Shown: positions 33,312 to 41,448 of the stretch, piece after piece
How positions within the stretch are numbered: position 1 is the stretch's first letter
Layout of the letters: each line of letters starts with the position of its first letter
DNA from: Acidobacteriota bacterium
Lineage (GTDB): Bacteria; Acidobacteriota; Terriglobia; Bryobacterales; Bryobacteraceae
Reading direction: 5' to 3'
Assembly: GCA_014584705.1 (NCBI GenBank)
Contig: JACTMJ010000002.1
Coordinates: 1 to 64,000, forward strand
Length of the DNA stretch: 64,000 nucleotides
Made by a program: the position numbers and the translations under genes
The notes under the pieces: generated by a model
What the model saw: the letters and a program-made list of their open reading frames with translations, nothing else
Told to the model about the DNA's origin: nothing
The model's database searches: none

Positions 33312-35306
33312 ATGCGGACGCAAGCTTTTCGCACCCGAGCGGCTCTCCGGCGGATGCTGTGCATTGCGTTGCTGGGGACACTGCTCTCCGCGCTGGTGGT
33401 GGCGGCCGAGGACACGGCTCCGGAATGGTTATCCCAGGCGGCACGAACGTCGCATGAGAACTATGGACCCAAGGTAGATGCCGTGGTGCTGCTCGATGAA
33501 GGCAGTACGGCAGTAGACGGCACGGGAAGAAAGCTGCGGCGGCAGCGCTACGCGGTGAAGGTGCTCACTAATGCCGGACGATCCAGGGCACGGGCCAGCG
33601 TCACGTATTACCTGGGCGCCGGCAAGGTGAAGAGCCTGCGTGCGTGGCTGATTACTCCCTCCGGCAACGTGAAGAGCTACGACAAGAAGGAGATCGTGGA
33701 CACGACCCTGGGGACGGGCTCCGTATATGAAGACATCCGCGCGCGGGTGGCGGATGCCCGCATGGACGCGTTGCCCGGCTCCGTCTTTGGATATGAATCC
33801 GAGGAGGAAGACCGCTCCATCTTCATGCAGGAGCACTGGCAATTTCAAACGCTCGACCCGGTGATTCTTTCCCGCTACACGCTGGAAGTGCCGGCCGGCT
33901 GGCGGGTAGAGAGCATCGCGCGCAATTACACGGGGGCGGAAGCGGTTGTTACGGGCTCCACCTATCGCTGGGAACTGCGGAATCTGAAGCCGATTGAGAT
34001 TCAGGAAGCCAGCCCGAGGCCCTCCAGCATGGCCCCTTCCGTGGCGATCAGCTATTTCGCGGCCGGCGGCAGCAAAGGGGATTCGCCGGAGTTCTCCACC
34101 TGGAGCGAGGTGGCGGAGTGGTTCACCAATCTGGTGGAGGAGCGTTCGGCGGCAAACGAAGCGATTCGCGCCAAAGTGGCGGAACTGACCGCATCCGCAA
34201 ACACTCCGCTCGAGAAAGCCGCGGCGCTTGGCCGATACGTGCAGGGCGTGCGATACGCCTCCATCCAGCTTGGAATCGCGAAGGGCGGGGGTTATCAGCC
34301 CCACCCGGCCACGGAAGTTTTCGCCAAGAACTACGGAGACTGCAAAGGGAAAGCGACCTTGCTCAAATCGATGCTGCGGGAAGCGGGAGTGACCTCCTAT
34401 ACGGTAAGCATCTATTCGGGCGATCCGCGCCGCGTAAAACCGGATTGGCCATCGCCCCAGCAGTTCAATCACGCGATCGTCGCCATTGCGGTTCCGCCCG
34501 AGACAGACAGCCCGGCTGCCGCGGAGATCGAAGGCTTCGGGCGGCTGCTATTCTTTGATCCGACGGATGACGATACGCCTTTCGGAATTCTCCCGCAGCA
34601 CGAGCAGGACAGCTATGTGCTGATTGAGGCGGGCAAACGCGGAGCGCTAGTGAAAACGCCAAAAGCGCGGCCGGAGACGAACCACTTGCACCGGGAGGTG
34701 AGCGCCGGGCTGAGCGCGGATGGAAGCCTGGAGGCCAGGATCGCGGAACAATCGCTGGGAGAATCCGCCAGCAGACAACGCCGGGCGTACAAAGCGCTCT
34801 CGGCCGCGGATTATCGTCAGCAGCTTGACCGGTGGCTGGGAAGGCGCGTGCCCGGGCTGCGGATCGACAATTTGGAACTGGACCCCGCATTTCCAGGCTT
34901 TCAACGGCAGTTCGCCATCGCGGCCGACAGCTATGGCCAGCGTATGGGCGGAGGCAAGCTGTGGGTTTTCCGCAGTTCCATTCTGGACCGGGAGGACGAT
35001 TACGAGCTACGCGATGAGCAGCGGATTCATCCGTTCGTACTCGGAGCCGAGTCCTTCTCTGAAAGCGCCACGATTCGGCTGCCGGAGGGGTACGCCGTCG
35101 ATGAACTTCCCGATGCCGTTCAACTCGATAGCCCTTACGGGAGCTACGAAGCGAACTGGACGGTGAGCGGTTCCGAGATGCAGTTCAGCCAGAAACTTAC
35201 CGTGAACTCCACGGTGGTTCCGGCCGAGGAGTATCCGCAACTGCGAGACTTTCTGCTGAAGGTGCGTGGGGCGTCAGGCGCTTCGGTGGTGCTGGCGCGC
35301 CGCTGA
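33312..35306 (+). CDS. Secreted DUF3857/transglutaminase-like protein with intact catalytic triad
   Basis: 664 residues, starting 1 bp after the previous stop, so the two are a coupled pair. A signal peptide (about 13-35) precedes DUF3857 (about 60-230) and a transglutaminase core (about 285-420). The Cys-His-Asp triad is visible: NYGDCKGKATLL near 340, QQFNHAIVAI near 385 and LLFFDPTDDD near 415. Such exported papain-fold proteins cross-link or cleave peptides at the cell surface. In many bacteria DUF3857 genes occur in pairs. The substrate is unknown. Confidence 0.88.
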   Translation: MRTQAFRTRAALRRMLCIALLGTLLSALVVAAEDTAPEWLSQAARTSHENYGPKVDAVVLLDEGSTAVDGTGRKLRRQRYAVKVLTNAGRSRARASVTYYLGAGKVKSLRAWLITPSGNVKSYDKKEIVDTTLGTGSVYEDIRARVADARMDALPGSVFGYESEEEDRSIFMQEHWQFQTLDPVILSRYTLEVPAGWRVESIARNYTGAEAVVTGSTYRWELRNLKPIEIQEASPRPSSMAPSVAISYFAAGGSKGDSPEFSTWSEVAEWFTNLVEERSAANEAIRAKVAELTASANTPLEKAAALGRYVQGVRYASIQLGIAKGGGYQPHPATEVFAKNYGDCKGKATLLKSMLREAGVTSYTVSIYSGDPRRVKPDWPSPQQFNHAIVAIAVPPETDSPAAAEIEGFGRLLFFDPTDDDTPFGILPQHEQDSYVLIEAGKRGALVKTPKARPETNHLHREVSAGLSADGSLEARIAEQSLGESASRQRRAYKALSAADYRQQLDRWLGRRVPGLRIDNLELDPAFPGFQRQFAIAADSYGQRMGGGKLWVFRSSILDREDDYELRDEQRIHPFVLGAESFSESATIRLPEGYAVDELPDAVQLDSPYGSYEANWTVSGSEMQFSQKLTVNSTVVPAEEYPQLRDFLLKVRGASGASVVLARR

Positions 35307-35309
35307 GCG

Positions 35310-36446
35310 CTATCGGGACGTGAGCGCTTCCCGGGCCTGCCAGACGCGCCTTGCGGCGAGTTCCGGGGTGGCAGCAAGGGCGGTGAGGTGGCCCATCTTG
35401 CGCCCCGGGCGCGCTTCGAGCTTTCCATAGAGGTGGATCTTGACGTCCGGGAAATGCGCGGCGGCCTGCCAGTTCGGTTCGCCCGTTTCCCAGAGGTCCC
35501 CGAGCAGGTTGGCCATCGCGGCGGGACGAAGCTGTTCGGTGGAGCCGAGGGGAAGCCCGCAGACCGCTCGCAGTTGCTGTTCAAACTGGCTGGTGAGGCT
35601 GGCGTCGAACGTAAAGTGACCCGAATTGTGGGGCCGAGGCGCGGTTTCATTCACGAGCAGCTTGCCCTCACGATCGAGGAAGAACTCCACGCACATCACG
35701 CCCACGACGTCGAGCGACTCGAGGATACCTTCCGTGATGCGCACGGCCTCCCGCGAAACTTCTTCCGGAATGGAAGCCGGGGCGATGGTGAGATCGAGGA
35801 TATGGTTGCGGTGGCGGTTTTCGACCGCGCCGTAATGGGCGAACTGGCCGCTGGCTCCGCGCGCGGCCACTACGCTGATCTCGCGCTCAAAATCGATGAA
35901 TGCTTCGAGGATCGCGGGAGCGCCTTCGTAGGCGGGCCAAACATCGTCCACGTCAAACTCGGATTCAAGGCGGGACTGTCCCTTGCCGTCGTAACCAAAG
36001 CCGGTGGTTTTCAAAACGCCGCGTCCTCCGAAACCGTGCAGCGCCTTGCGCAGCTCCGAGACGCTGTTCACCGCGACGAAGGGCGTTACCGGGTAACCGT
36101 GTCCCGCAAGGAACGTTTTTTCACGGCGGCGGTTCTGCGTGGTGCGCAGCACGCGCCCCGCGGGCCGCAAGGGCACGATCTCGGCGGCGGCCTCACTGGC
36201 TGCGTGAGAAACATTCTCAAACTCGAAAGTGATGACGTCCACGCCGCGGGCAAAGGCACGAATGGCATCGAGGTCGTCGTAGGAGGCCACAACCTCGCGG
36301 TCCGCTACCTGCCCGGTGGGGGAATCCTGGTCCGGCGACAGCGTTGCTACGCGATAGCCCATTCGACGGGCGGCGATGGTAAACATGCGCCCAAGCTGCC
36401 CGCTGCCCAGCATGCCAATGGTGGAACCGGGAAGGATCGCGCTCAT
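35310..36446 (-). CDS. purK: N5-carboxyaminoimidazole ribonucleotide synthase
   Basis: 378 residues, an ATP-grasp enzyme converting AIR, ATP and bicarbonate to N5-CAIR in purine synthesis. Visible are [20 protein letters not shown] near 7-26, ATP-grasp [20 protein letters not shown] near 138 and the metal-binding region [20 protein letters not shown] near 254-273. The start overlaps the purE stop by 4 bp, so PurE and PurK are translated together, matching their sequential reactions. The gene converges on the transglutaminase gene with a 3-bp gap. Confidence 0.96.
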   Translation of the reverse strand: MSAILPGSTIGMLGSGQLGRMFTIAARRMGYRVATLSPDQDSPTGQVADREVVASYDDLDAIRAFARGVDVITFEFENVSHAASEAAAEIVPLRPAGRVLRTTQNRRREKTFLAGHGYPVTPFVAVNSVSELRKALHGFGGRGVLKTTGFGYDGKGQSRLESEFDVDDVWPAYEGAPAILEAFIDFEREISVVAARGASGQFAHYGAVENRHRNHILDLTIAPASIPEEVSREAVRITEGILESLDVVGVMCVEFFLDREGKLLVNETAPRPHNSGHFTFDASLTSQFEQQLRAVCGLPLGSTEQLRPAAMANLLGDLWETGEPNWQAAAHFPDVKIHLYGKLEARPGRKMGHLTALAATPELAARRVWQAREALTSR

Positions 36447-36961
36447 TGGCCGGGCTCCGGCGGAAGCACGGCGCTAAGGACCGCGTCTGTCTGCGAGGAC
36501 CGGAAACGGTGCAACTTCTCCCGCAGTTCCGGGCGCGAGTTGGAGAGGATCGCGACGGCCAGAAGCCCTGCGTTGCGGGCACCCGCTTTGCCGATCGCCA
36601 GCGTGGCAACCGGAATGCCACCCGGCATCTGTACGATGGAGAGCAGCGAATCGAGGCCCTTGAGGGCCGCGCTTTCCACCGGGACTCCCAGAACGGGAAC
36701 AACGGTCTGGGCGGCAACCATGCCCGGCAAATGGGCCGCGCCCCCGGCTCCGGCGATGATTGCTTCTAAACCGCGGTCCTCCGCCTGGCTCGCGAACTCC
36801 GCCATGAGCGCGGGCGTGCGGTGCGCGGAGACGACGCGGCATTCATGCGGAACTCCGAACTCCTTGAGCACTTCGTGGGCATGACGCATCGTTTCCCAAT
36901 CTGAGGTGCTGCCCATGATGACCGCCACGAGGGGCGCGGGCGCGGAAGCGGGAAGCGACAT
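36443..36961 (-). CDS. purE: N5-CAIR mutase PurE
   Basis: About 172 residues from ATG 36961, preferred because AAGGA lies 8 nt upstream; the longer frame to 37036 adds an unlikely leader. PurE moves the carboxyl of N5-CAIR to C4 to give CAIR. The family motif [14 protein letters not shown] lies near 12-25, SAHRTP near 53 carries the catalytic His region, and [13 protein letters not shown] near 80 is the substrate loop. ATGA overlap with purK. Confidence 0.96.
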   Translation of the reverse strand: MSLPASAPAPLVAVIMGSTSDWETMRHAHEVLKEFGVPHECRVVSAHRTPALMAEFASQAEDRGLEAIIAGAGGAAHLPGMVAAQTVVPVLGVPVESAALKGLDSLLSIVQMPGGIPVATLAIGKAGARNAGLLAVAILSNSRPELREKLHRFRSSQTDAVLSAVLPPEPGQ

Positions 36962-36997
36962 CGTGAATATCCTTTTCCAGTTGTGGCCGAAACAGAT

Positions 36998-37032
36998 GCG
37001 AAGGGCGGCACCGCAACCGTGCCGCCCTTCGC
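36998..37032 (-). terminator. Strong 14-bp hairpin downstream of the isocitrate dehydrogenase gene
   Basis: Perfect arms at 36998-37011 and 37019-37032 enclose a 7-base loop. On the minus strand it follows the icd stop by about 40 bp. No long T-run follows, only CTGTTTC, so termination may be partial or Rho-assisted; it could also stabilise the mRNA 3' end. It sits between icd and purE. Confidence 0.6.
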
Positions 37033-37069
37033 CCACATGCTTGCACTTTTGAACGCGAAGGAGCGGGAG

Positions 37070-38521
37070 CTACTCTCCCTGAACCGTGGAGTAGCCAATC
37101 TCCCCGTCAAAGGTGCAGAGATTTTCCGTCTTGATGAAATCAAGACCGGACGAGGCGAAGCGCCCCATCAACGCGGCGATCTGCTGATAGCTCACGGGGC
37201 CGCCGTTCTCCGCGAAGAAACGGCAGCGCCAGTGGTCCGTGCAGAAGGTTTCCGGGAAGCCGTCGGGATACACTTTCACCCCCCGGTTGCTGATCATCTT
37301 GAGCACCAGACCATCGCCCACAATGCTCTCTTTGACCACTTTGGCGATCTCTTCGGCGTTGCGGTTCGGATCGTCGAGGAACACGTCGACGCCCACGGTT
37401 GCCTTCGTCTGCCGGACGCGCGGATTCGGCTTGATTGTTGCCATCGCTTCTTTGGCGGTTGCGTAAGAGACCGGTTTCAGATTCTCCGGCTTCTGACCGA
37501 GGCGGTCGACAATCGCCTGCGCAAATTCCTTGGTCCCGGCCAGTTGCGCGCTCACACCCTGCGTATAGATGTCGTAGGTATGGACGCCGTCCTCAATCGC
37601 CTTCAGCCACCCGTTGTGCACGAGTTCCGCAACGTCGCCCTGGCCGATGTGGACAAGCATCAGAATGGCACCGTGCAGCAAGCCGGACGGGTTGGCCTTG
37701 TTCTGGCCGGCGCGGCGCGGCGCGGAGCCGTGGATGGCCTCGAACATCGCGCAGCTATCGCCGATATTGGCCGAACCCGCGAGACCGACCGAACCGGCAA
37801 TCTGGGCCGCGACGTCGGAAAGGATATCGCCATAGAGGTTCGGCATCACCACGACGTCGAACAGTTCCGGAGTGTCCGCCAGCTTGGCGGCGCCGATATC
37901 AACGATCCAGTGCTCGTTCTCAATCTCCGGATACTCCGCGGCAATCTCATCGAAGACCCTGTGGAAGAGGCCGTCAGAGAGCTTCATGATGTTGTCTTTC
38001 GTGAAGCAGGTGACCTTCTTGCGGTTGTTGATCTTCGCGTATTCGAAGGCATAGCGGACAATCTTCTCGCTGCCCGGGCGGGTGATCAGCTTCAGGCTCT
38101 GGCAGACCTGATCCGTCTGGCGGTGTTCAATACCGGAGTAGAGGTCCTCCTCATTCTCGCGAACCACCACGACGTTCATGCCGGGGTGCTTGGTATCGAT
38201 AAACGGATGATAGGACACACAGGGACGCACATTGGCATAGAGGCCAAGCGTCGTACGGGTGGTGACGTTCAGGCTCTTGAAGCCTCCACCCTGCGGCGTG
38301 GTGATGGGCGCCTTCAGGAATACGCGCGTGCGGCGCAGGCTGTCCCATGCGGAAGGCTCAATTCCCACGCTAAGACCGCGGGTGTAAACCTTCTCGCCGA
38401 TCTCAATCACTTCCTTTTCAATCCGGGCCCCGGCACTCTCGATGATGTGCAGCGTGGCTTCCATAATCTCGGGGCCGATTCCGTCCCCGTATGCAACGGT
38501 AATGGGTGTCTTGCTTGCCAT
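37070..38521 (-). CDS. icd: Isocitrate dehydrogenase (Thermus-like NADP type)
   Basis: About 483 residues from ATG 38521 (MASKTPITVAYGDGIGPEIM); the frame upstream to 38770 is not needed. It oxidatively decarboxylates isocitrate to 2-oxoglutarate in the TCA cycle. Visible are the substrate-binding region RENEEDLYSGIEHRQT near 135, KDNIMKLSDGLF near 183, the metal-binding Asp motif MPNLYGDILSDVAAQIAGSV near 230, and the cofactor loop EAIHGSAPRRAGQNKANPSG near 268. The last ~140 residues extend beyond the compact E. coli enzyme as in the long Thermus-type subgroup. NADP preference is inferred. Confidence 0.92.
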   Translation of the reverse strand: MASKTPITVAYGDGIGPEIMEATLHIIESAGARIEKEVIEIGEKVYTRGLSVGIEPSAWDSLRRTRVFLKAPITTPQGGGFKSLNVTTRTTLGLYANVRPCVSYHPFIDTKHPGMNVVVVRENEEDLYSGIEHRQTDQVCQSLKLITRPGSEKIVRYAFEYAKINNRKKVTCFTKDNIMKLSDGLFHRVFDEIAAEYPEIENEHWIVDIGAAKLADTPELFDVVVMPNLYGDILSDVAAQIAGSVGLAGSANIGDSCAMFEAIHGSAPRRAGQNKANPSGLLHGAILMLVHIGQGDVAELVHNGWLKAIEDGVHTYDIYTQGVSAQLAGTKEFAQAIVDRLGQKPENLKPVSYATAKEAMATIKPNPRVRQTKATVGVDVFLDDPNRNAEEIAKVVKESIVGDGLVLKMISNRGVKVYPDGFPETFCTDHWRCRFFAENGGPVSYQQIAALMGRFASSGLDFIKTENLCTFDGEIGYSTVQGE

Positions 38522-38717
38522 AAAATTCCTAACTACAGCGCGGAGTAATGGAAAAGAAGCCAGCCTTTCACGGGCGGGCTCGCGGGAATGCCCAAAGAGA
38601 CTAGTATGCCAGTTTCTCCGCCCCGAATGGCCAACGCGGCCGTTCCCGGCGTGCGCTGGGACCGGGAGCGGAGACTTTTCGGACAGGAGATCCAGGCATA
38701 CGATCGCAAAGTCGCCT

Positions 38718-39572
38718 TCATTGGGCCGGAACGAGTCGCTGCGCCCGCATCCACTCCCAGAAGCGCTCAATCCAGGTATCAGAGGGCAGCCCCTTCTTGC
38801 GCATGCCGAAACCGTGGGAGCCCTGCGAGTAAATGTGCAATTCGGCCGACGCGCCCGCCTGCTTCCATGATTCGTAGAGGCGGATGCTTGTTTTCCCGGG
38901 AATCACCGTCTTGTCGTCGTCAGCGTGGACCAGAAAAAGCGGCATGGGGTTGGGCGGGGCGGAGACATCCGGTGGCATGGCCGCATAGATGGGAGCGGCA
39001 AAATCGGGCCGGCTATCCTCGCGCCCCTGAAGGGCGACGGCGGTGGTGACCCAGCCGCCGGCGGAGAAGCCGAGAATTCCGATGCGCTCCGGGTTCACGC
39101 CGAAGCGGGCTGCGTTCTTTCGCGCCACGCGCATCGCTTGCAGCCCGTCCGCAACGGCCAGGGGGATTGCTTCCGTGCGTCGCCGGTTCATTTCCGCGGT
39201 ATCCCCGGCCTGAGGGTCCCCCGTGCGCATGAGCCGGTATTTGAGGAGAAACACGGTGACGCCGCGGGCGCGCAGCCACTCCGCCACCTGGGTGCCTTCA
39301 TGCTCAATCGCAAGGATGCGGAAACCCCCTCCCGGAGCTATGACAACCGCGGTCCCGTTCGCGCGGCTCTTCTCCGGCGCGTATACGGTGAGCGTGGGCT
39401 TGGTGACGTTGGCAATACGTGCAATGCCATCCGTGGGCGGCTGTACGGTTTCGGGCCAGTTCCAGGACCCCGTGCCGGGGGGCGGCCCGTCGTAGAGCGG
39501 GATCACGACGTTCTGAGCGACGCAGAGTACGGTTGCAGCCAGGAACAAGGCGAGGATCGACGGGATTCGCAT
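38718..39572 (-). CDS. Secreted alpha/beta hydrolase, acetyl-xylan-esterase-like
   Basis: 284 residues from ATG 39572; the longer frame to 39743 overlaps the divergent ABC gene and is rejected. A signal peptide (MRIPSILALFLAATVLCVAQ) is followed by an alpha/beta hydrolase of the BD-FAE/esterase type. The nucleophile is in GFSAGG near 165, the acid in HADDDKT near 215 and the His in SHGFG near 248. The oxyanion region is APGGGFRIL near 85. Proteins like this deacetylate plant polysaccharides, a common acidobacterial trait. Export suggests an extracytoplasmic substrate. Confidence 0.9.
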   Translation of the reverse strand: MRIPSILALFLAATVLCVAQNVVIPLYDGPPPGTGSWNWPETVQPPTDGIARIANVTKPTLTVYAPEKSRANGTAVVIAPGGGFRILAIEHEGTQVAEWLRARGVTVFLLKYRLMRTGDPQAGDTAEMNRRRTEAIPLAVADGLQAMRVARKNAARFGVNPERIGILGFSAGGWVTTAVALQGREDSRPDFAAPIYAAMPPDVSAPPNPMPLFLVHADDDKTVIPGKTSIRLYESWKQAGASAELHIYSQGSHGFGMRKKGLPSDTWIERFWEWMRAQRLVPAQ

Positions 39573-39724
39573 GGTGGCAGTATATCCCGTTCCGAATTCA
39601 GGGATTCTTCGCCGAACCCAGGTACTGATTCCGGGCGACCGGAAGAGCGGGGTTTGCATGCAAGCACAAGAGTAATTCCGGTAACAGGCGTGCGGACACG
39701 TGGCATAGTTTGCAATGCTGGGGC

Positions 39725-40516
39725 GTGGACAAGACGCAGGCACTGATCGATTTCCGGAACGTGAGCGTGATGCGCGGGGAGCGGGTGATTCTGGACCGGC
39801 TCTCGTTGCGGATCGAGGCGGGGGAGCACGTGGCGATCCTGGGCCCGAACGGTTGCGGCAAGTCGACCCTCGTCAAGACGATCACGCGGGACCTCTATCC
39901 GTTGCGGAGGGAGGGGATGTCGGCGCAGATTCTGGGCCGCGACCGCTGGCATCTTTTCGATCTACGCTATCAGCTCGGCGTGGTTTCTCACGATCTCGCG
40001 AACATCTGTCACCGGCCGATCAAGGGAATGGAAACGGTGCTGAGCGGTTACTACGGGAGCATCGGGCTGATGATGGCGCAAGCGCCAACAGATGAGATGC
40101 GCTCCAAGGCCGAAGCGCTGATGGAGGAGTTCGCGATCTCGCACCTCAAGGACCGATGGCTGGACGAGCTTTCTTCCGGCGAGGCGCGGCGCGTTCTGAT
40201 CGCGCGCGCTCTGGTGCATGAACCCAAGGCGCTGCTGTTTGACGAACCCAGCACAAGCCTGGACCTGGCGGCGCAGCGGGAACTGGTTACCGTGCTGCGG
40301 GGCTTGAGCCATAGGGGAGTGTCGCTGGTGCTGGTGACACATCATCTCGCCGACATCATCCCCGAGATTGAACGGGTGATTCTGATGCGGGCGGGCAAAG
40401 TGATCGCCGACGGACCCAAACACGACGTGCTGACCACGCAAACGCTTGAAACCTTGTTCGGCACACCCGTGGAATTGGTGTGCCGCGATGAGTTCTTTCA
40501 TGCGTGGTGGCGGTAA
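39725..40516 (+). CDS. ABC transporter ATP-binding protein
   Basis: About 263 residues from the GTG at 39725; a TTG at 39710 is in frame upstream. It has Walker A GPNGCGKST near 39-47, signature LSSGEARRVLIARAL near 148, Walker B ALLFDEP near 169-175 and the His switch in VLVTHHLADI near 204. No permease gene is adjacent. Sequence of this type resembles ModF/YheS-like and molybdate-type ATPases, but the substrate is not decidable. Divergent from the esterase gene. Confidence 0.88.
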   Translation: MDKTQALIDFRNVSVMRGERVILDRLSLRIEAGEHVAILGPNGCGKSTLVKTITRDLYPLRREGMSAQILGRDRWHLFDLRYQLGVVSHDLANICHRPIKGMETVLSGYYGSIGLMMAQAPTDEMRSKAEALMEEFAISHLKDRWLDELSSGEARRVLIARALVHEPKALLFDEPSTSLDLAAQRELVTVLRGLSHRGVSLVLVTHHLADIIPEIERVILMRAGKVIADGPKHDVLTTQTLETLFGTPVELVCRDEFFHAWWR

Positions 40517-40588
40517 AGGGAACAGATTGAAGCGCGATGAAGCGCGGGTCCGGAATGAGTGCGGCGCCTGCGATGCGCCGGAGGCCGT

Positions 40589-41404
40589 TTAGAGCGTGGC
40601 CGGGAGCGCTTCCTGTTTGTAGCCGCAGGCGAAGCCACGGCATTGCGGGAGGTTGGCGGGCGCTTCCGTGAGCTTCCACCCGTCGACCTTGGCGAAGCCC
40701 GCGGCCCGCACCATGTGAGCAAGGCAATGGAGCGTGGGCGCCCACCAATTCGTGGAATTGCCGCCGTACTGGTCGTCCGGATAAAACTCCATCACCATCT
40801 GACCTCCGGCATAGCCGTGCTTGAGGCCTCCTCGATAGGGGCTGAAGTCGTCGAGGATCGCCGATTCGACGTAGAGCCGCTCCCTGCAAACGGCCCCGAT
40901 GAGGTCTAGGGCAAGCAGGGGGTGACGGAGGTGGTAGAGCAGGCCGAAGGCGAAGACGTAATCGAACCCGCCGAAGGTTTCGGGCTTGAGATCGTAGACA
41001 CTGAGGTTGTAACGCTGGCATTGGTCTTCGGAATAGCCGAAGGCTTCGCGACAAAGATCGAAGTTGTCCCAAGCCTTGCGGTCCTGTTCCTGCAGGGTCC
41101 CAAGGTAATCGGAGAAATCGTCGATGGCCACAACTTGTTGCGCTCCGCGCCTGAGTGCTTCGAAAGTCCAGAAGCCGTCCCAGGCGCCGATATCGAGGAC
41201 GCGCTTGCCATCCAACCGTTCCGGAACGCGATAGGAATCGACATTGAGCGGGGCCCAACCGGGCGTGACGATGCCATGCGGAAGCTCGATGCGGTGATAC
41301 CAGTACGGGAAGCTCGCGACGCGGCGGGACAAGGTATCCGCATCCATCGCCGATGCAGGCGCAACGGTGCGGACGGCGACGGGGTCTGCTTGCCGATTGG
41401 TCAT
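40589..41404 (-). CDS. SAM-dependent methyltransferase of the CmoB/DUF1698 type
   Basis: 271 residues. The SAM-binding motif is RVLDIGAWDGFW near 68-79, with acidic motif II VVAIDDFSD near 92 and the segment YVFAFGLLYHLRHPLLAL near 150. CmoB converts cmo5U34-tRNA with carboxy-SAM, but this protein lacks the CmoB N-terminal extension and no CmoA neighbour is present. Members with this shape also act in natural product or glycan pathways. It lies 45 bp upstream of the OGT gene on the same strand order, so it may modify the same glycan. That link is inference. Confidence 0.8.
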   Translation of the reverse strand: MTNRQADPVAVRTVAPASAMDADTLSRRVASFPYWYHRIELPHGIVTPGWAPLNVDSYRVPERLDGKRVLDIGAWDGFWTFEALRRGAQQVVAIDDFSDYLGTLQEQDRKAWDNFDLCREAFGYSEDQCQRYNLSVYDLKPETFGGFDYVFAFGLLYHLRHPLLALDLIGAVCRERLYVESAILDDFSPYRGGLKHGYAGGQMVMEFYPDDQYGGNSTNWWAPTLHCLAHMVRAAGFAKVDGWKLTEAPANLPQCRGFACGYKQEALPATL

Positions 41405-41448
41405 AGTGAGATGCCTTTCGAGGTGGAGTGCGAAACGATCAGCCGCGC

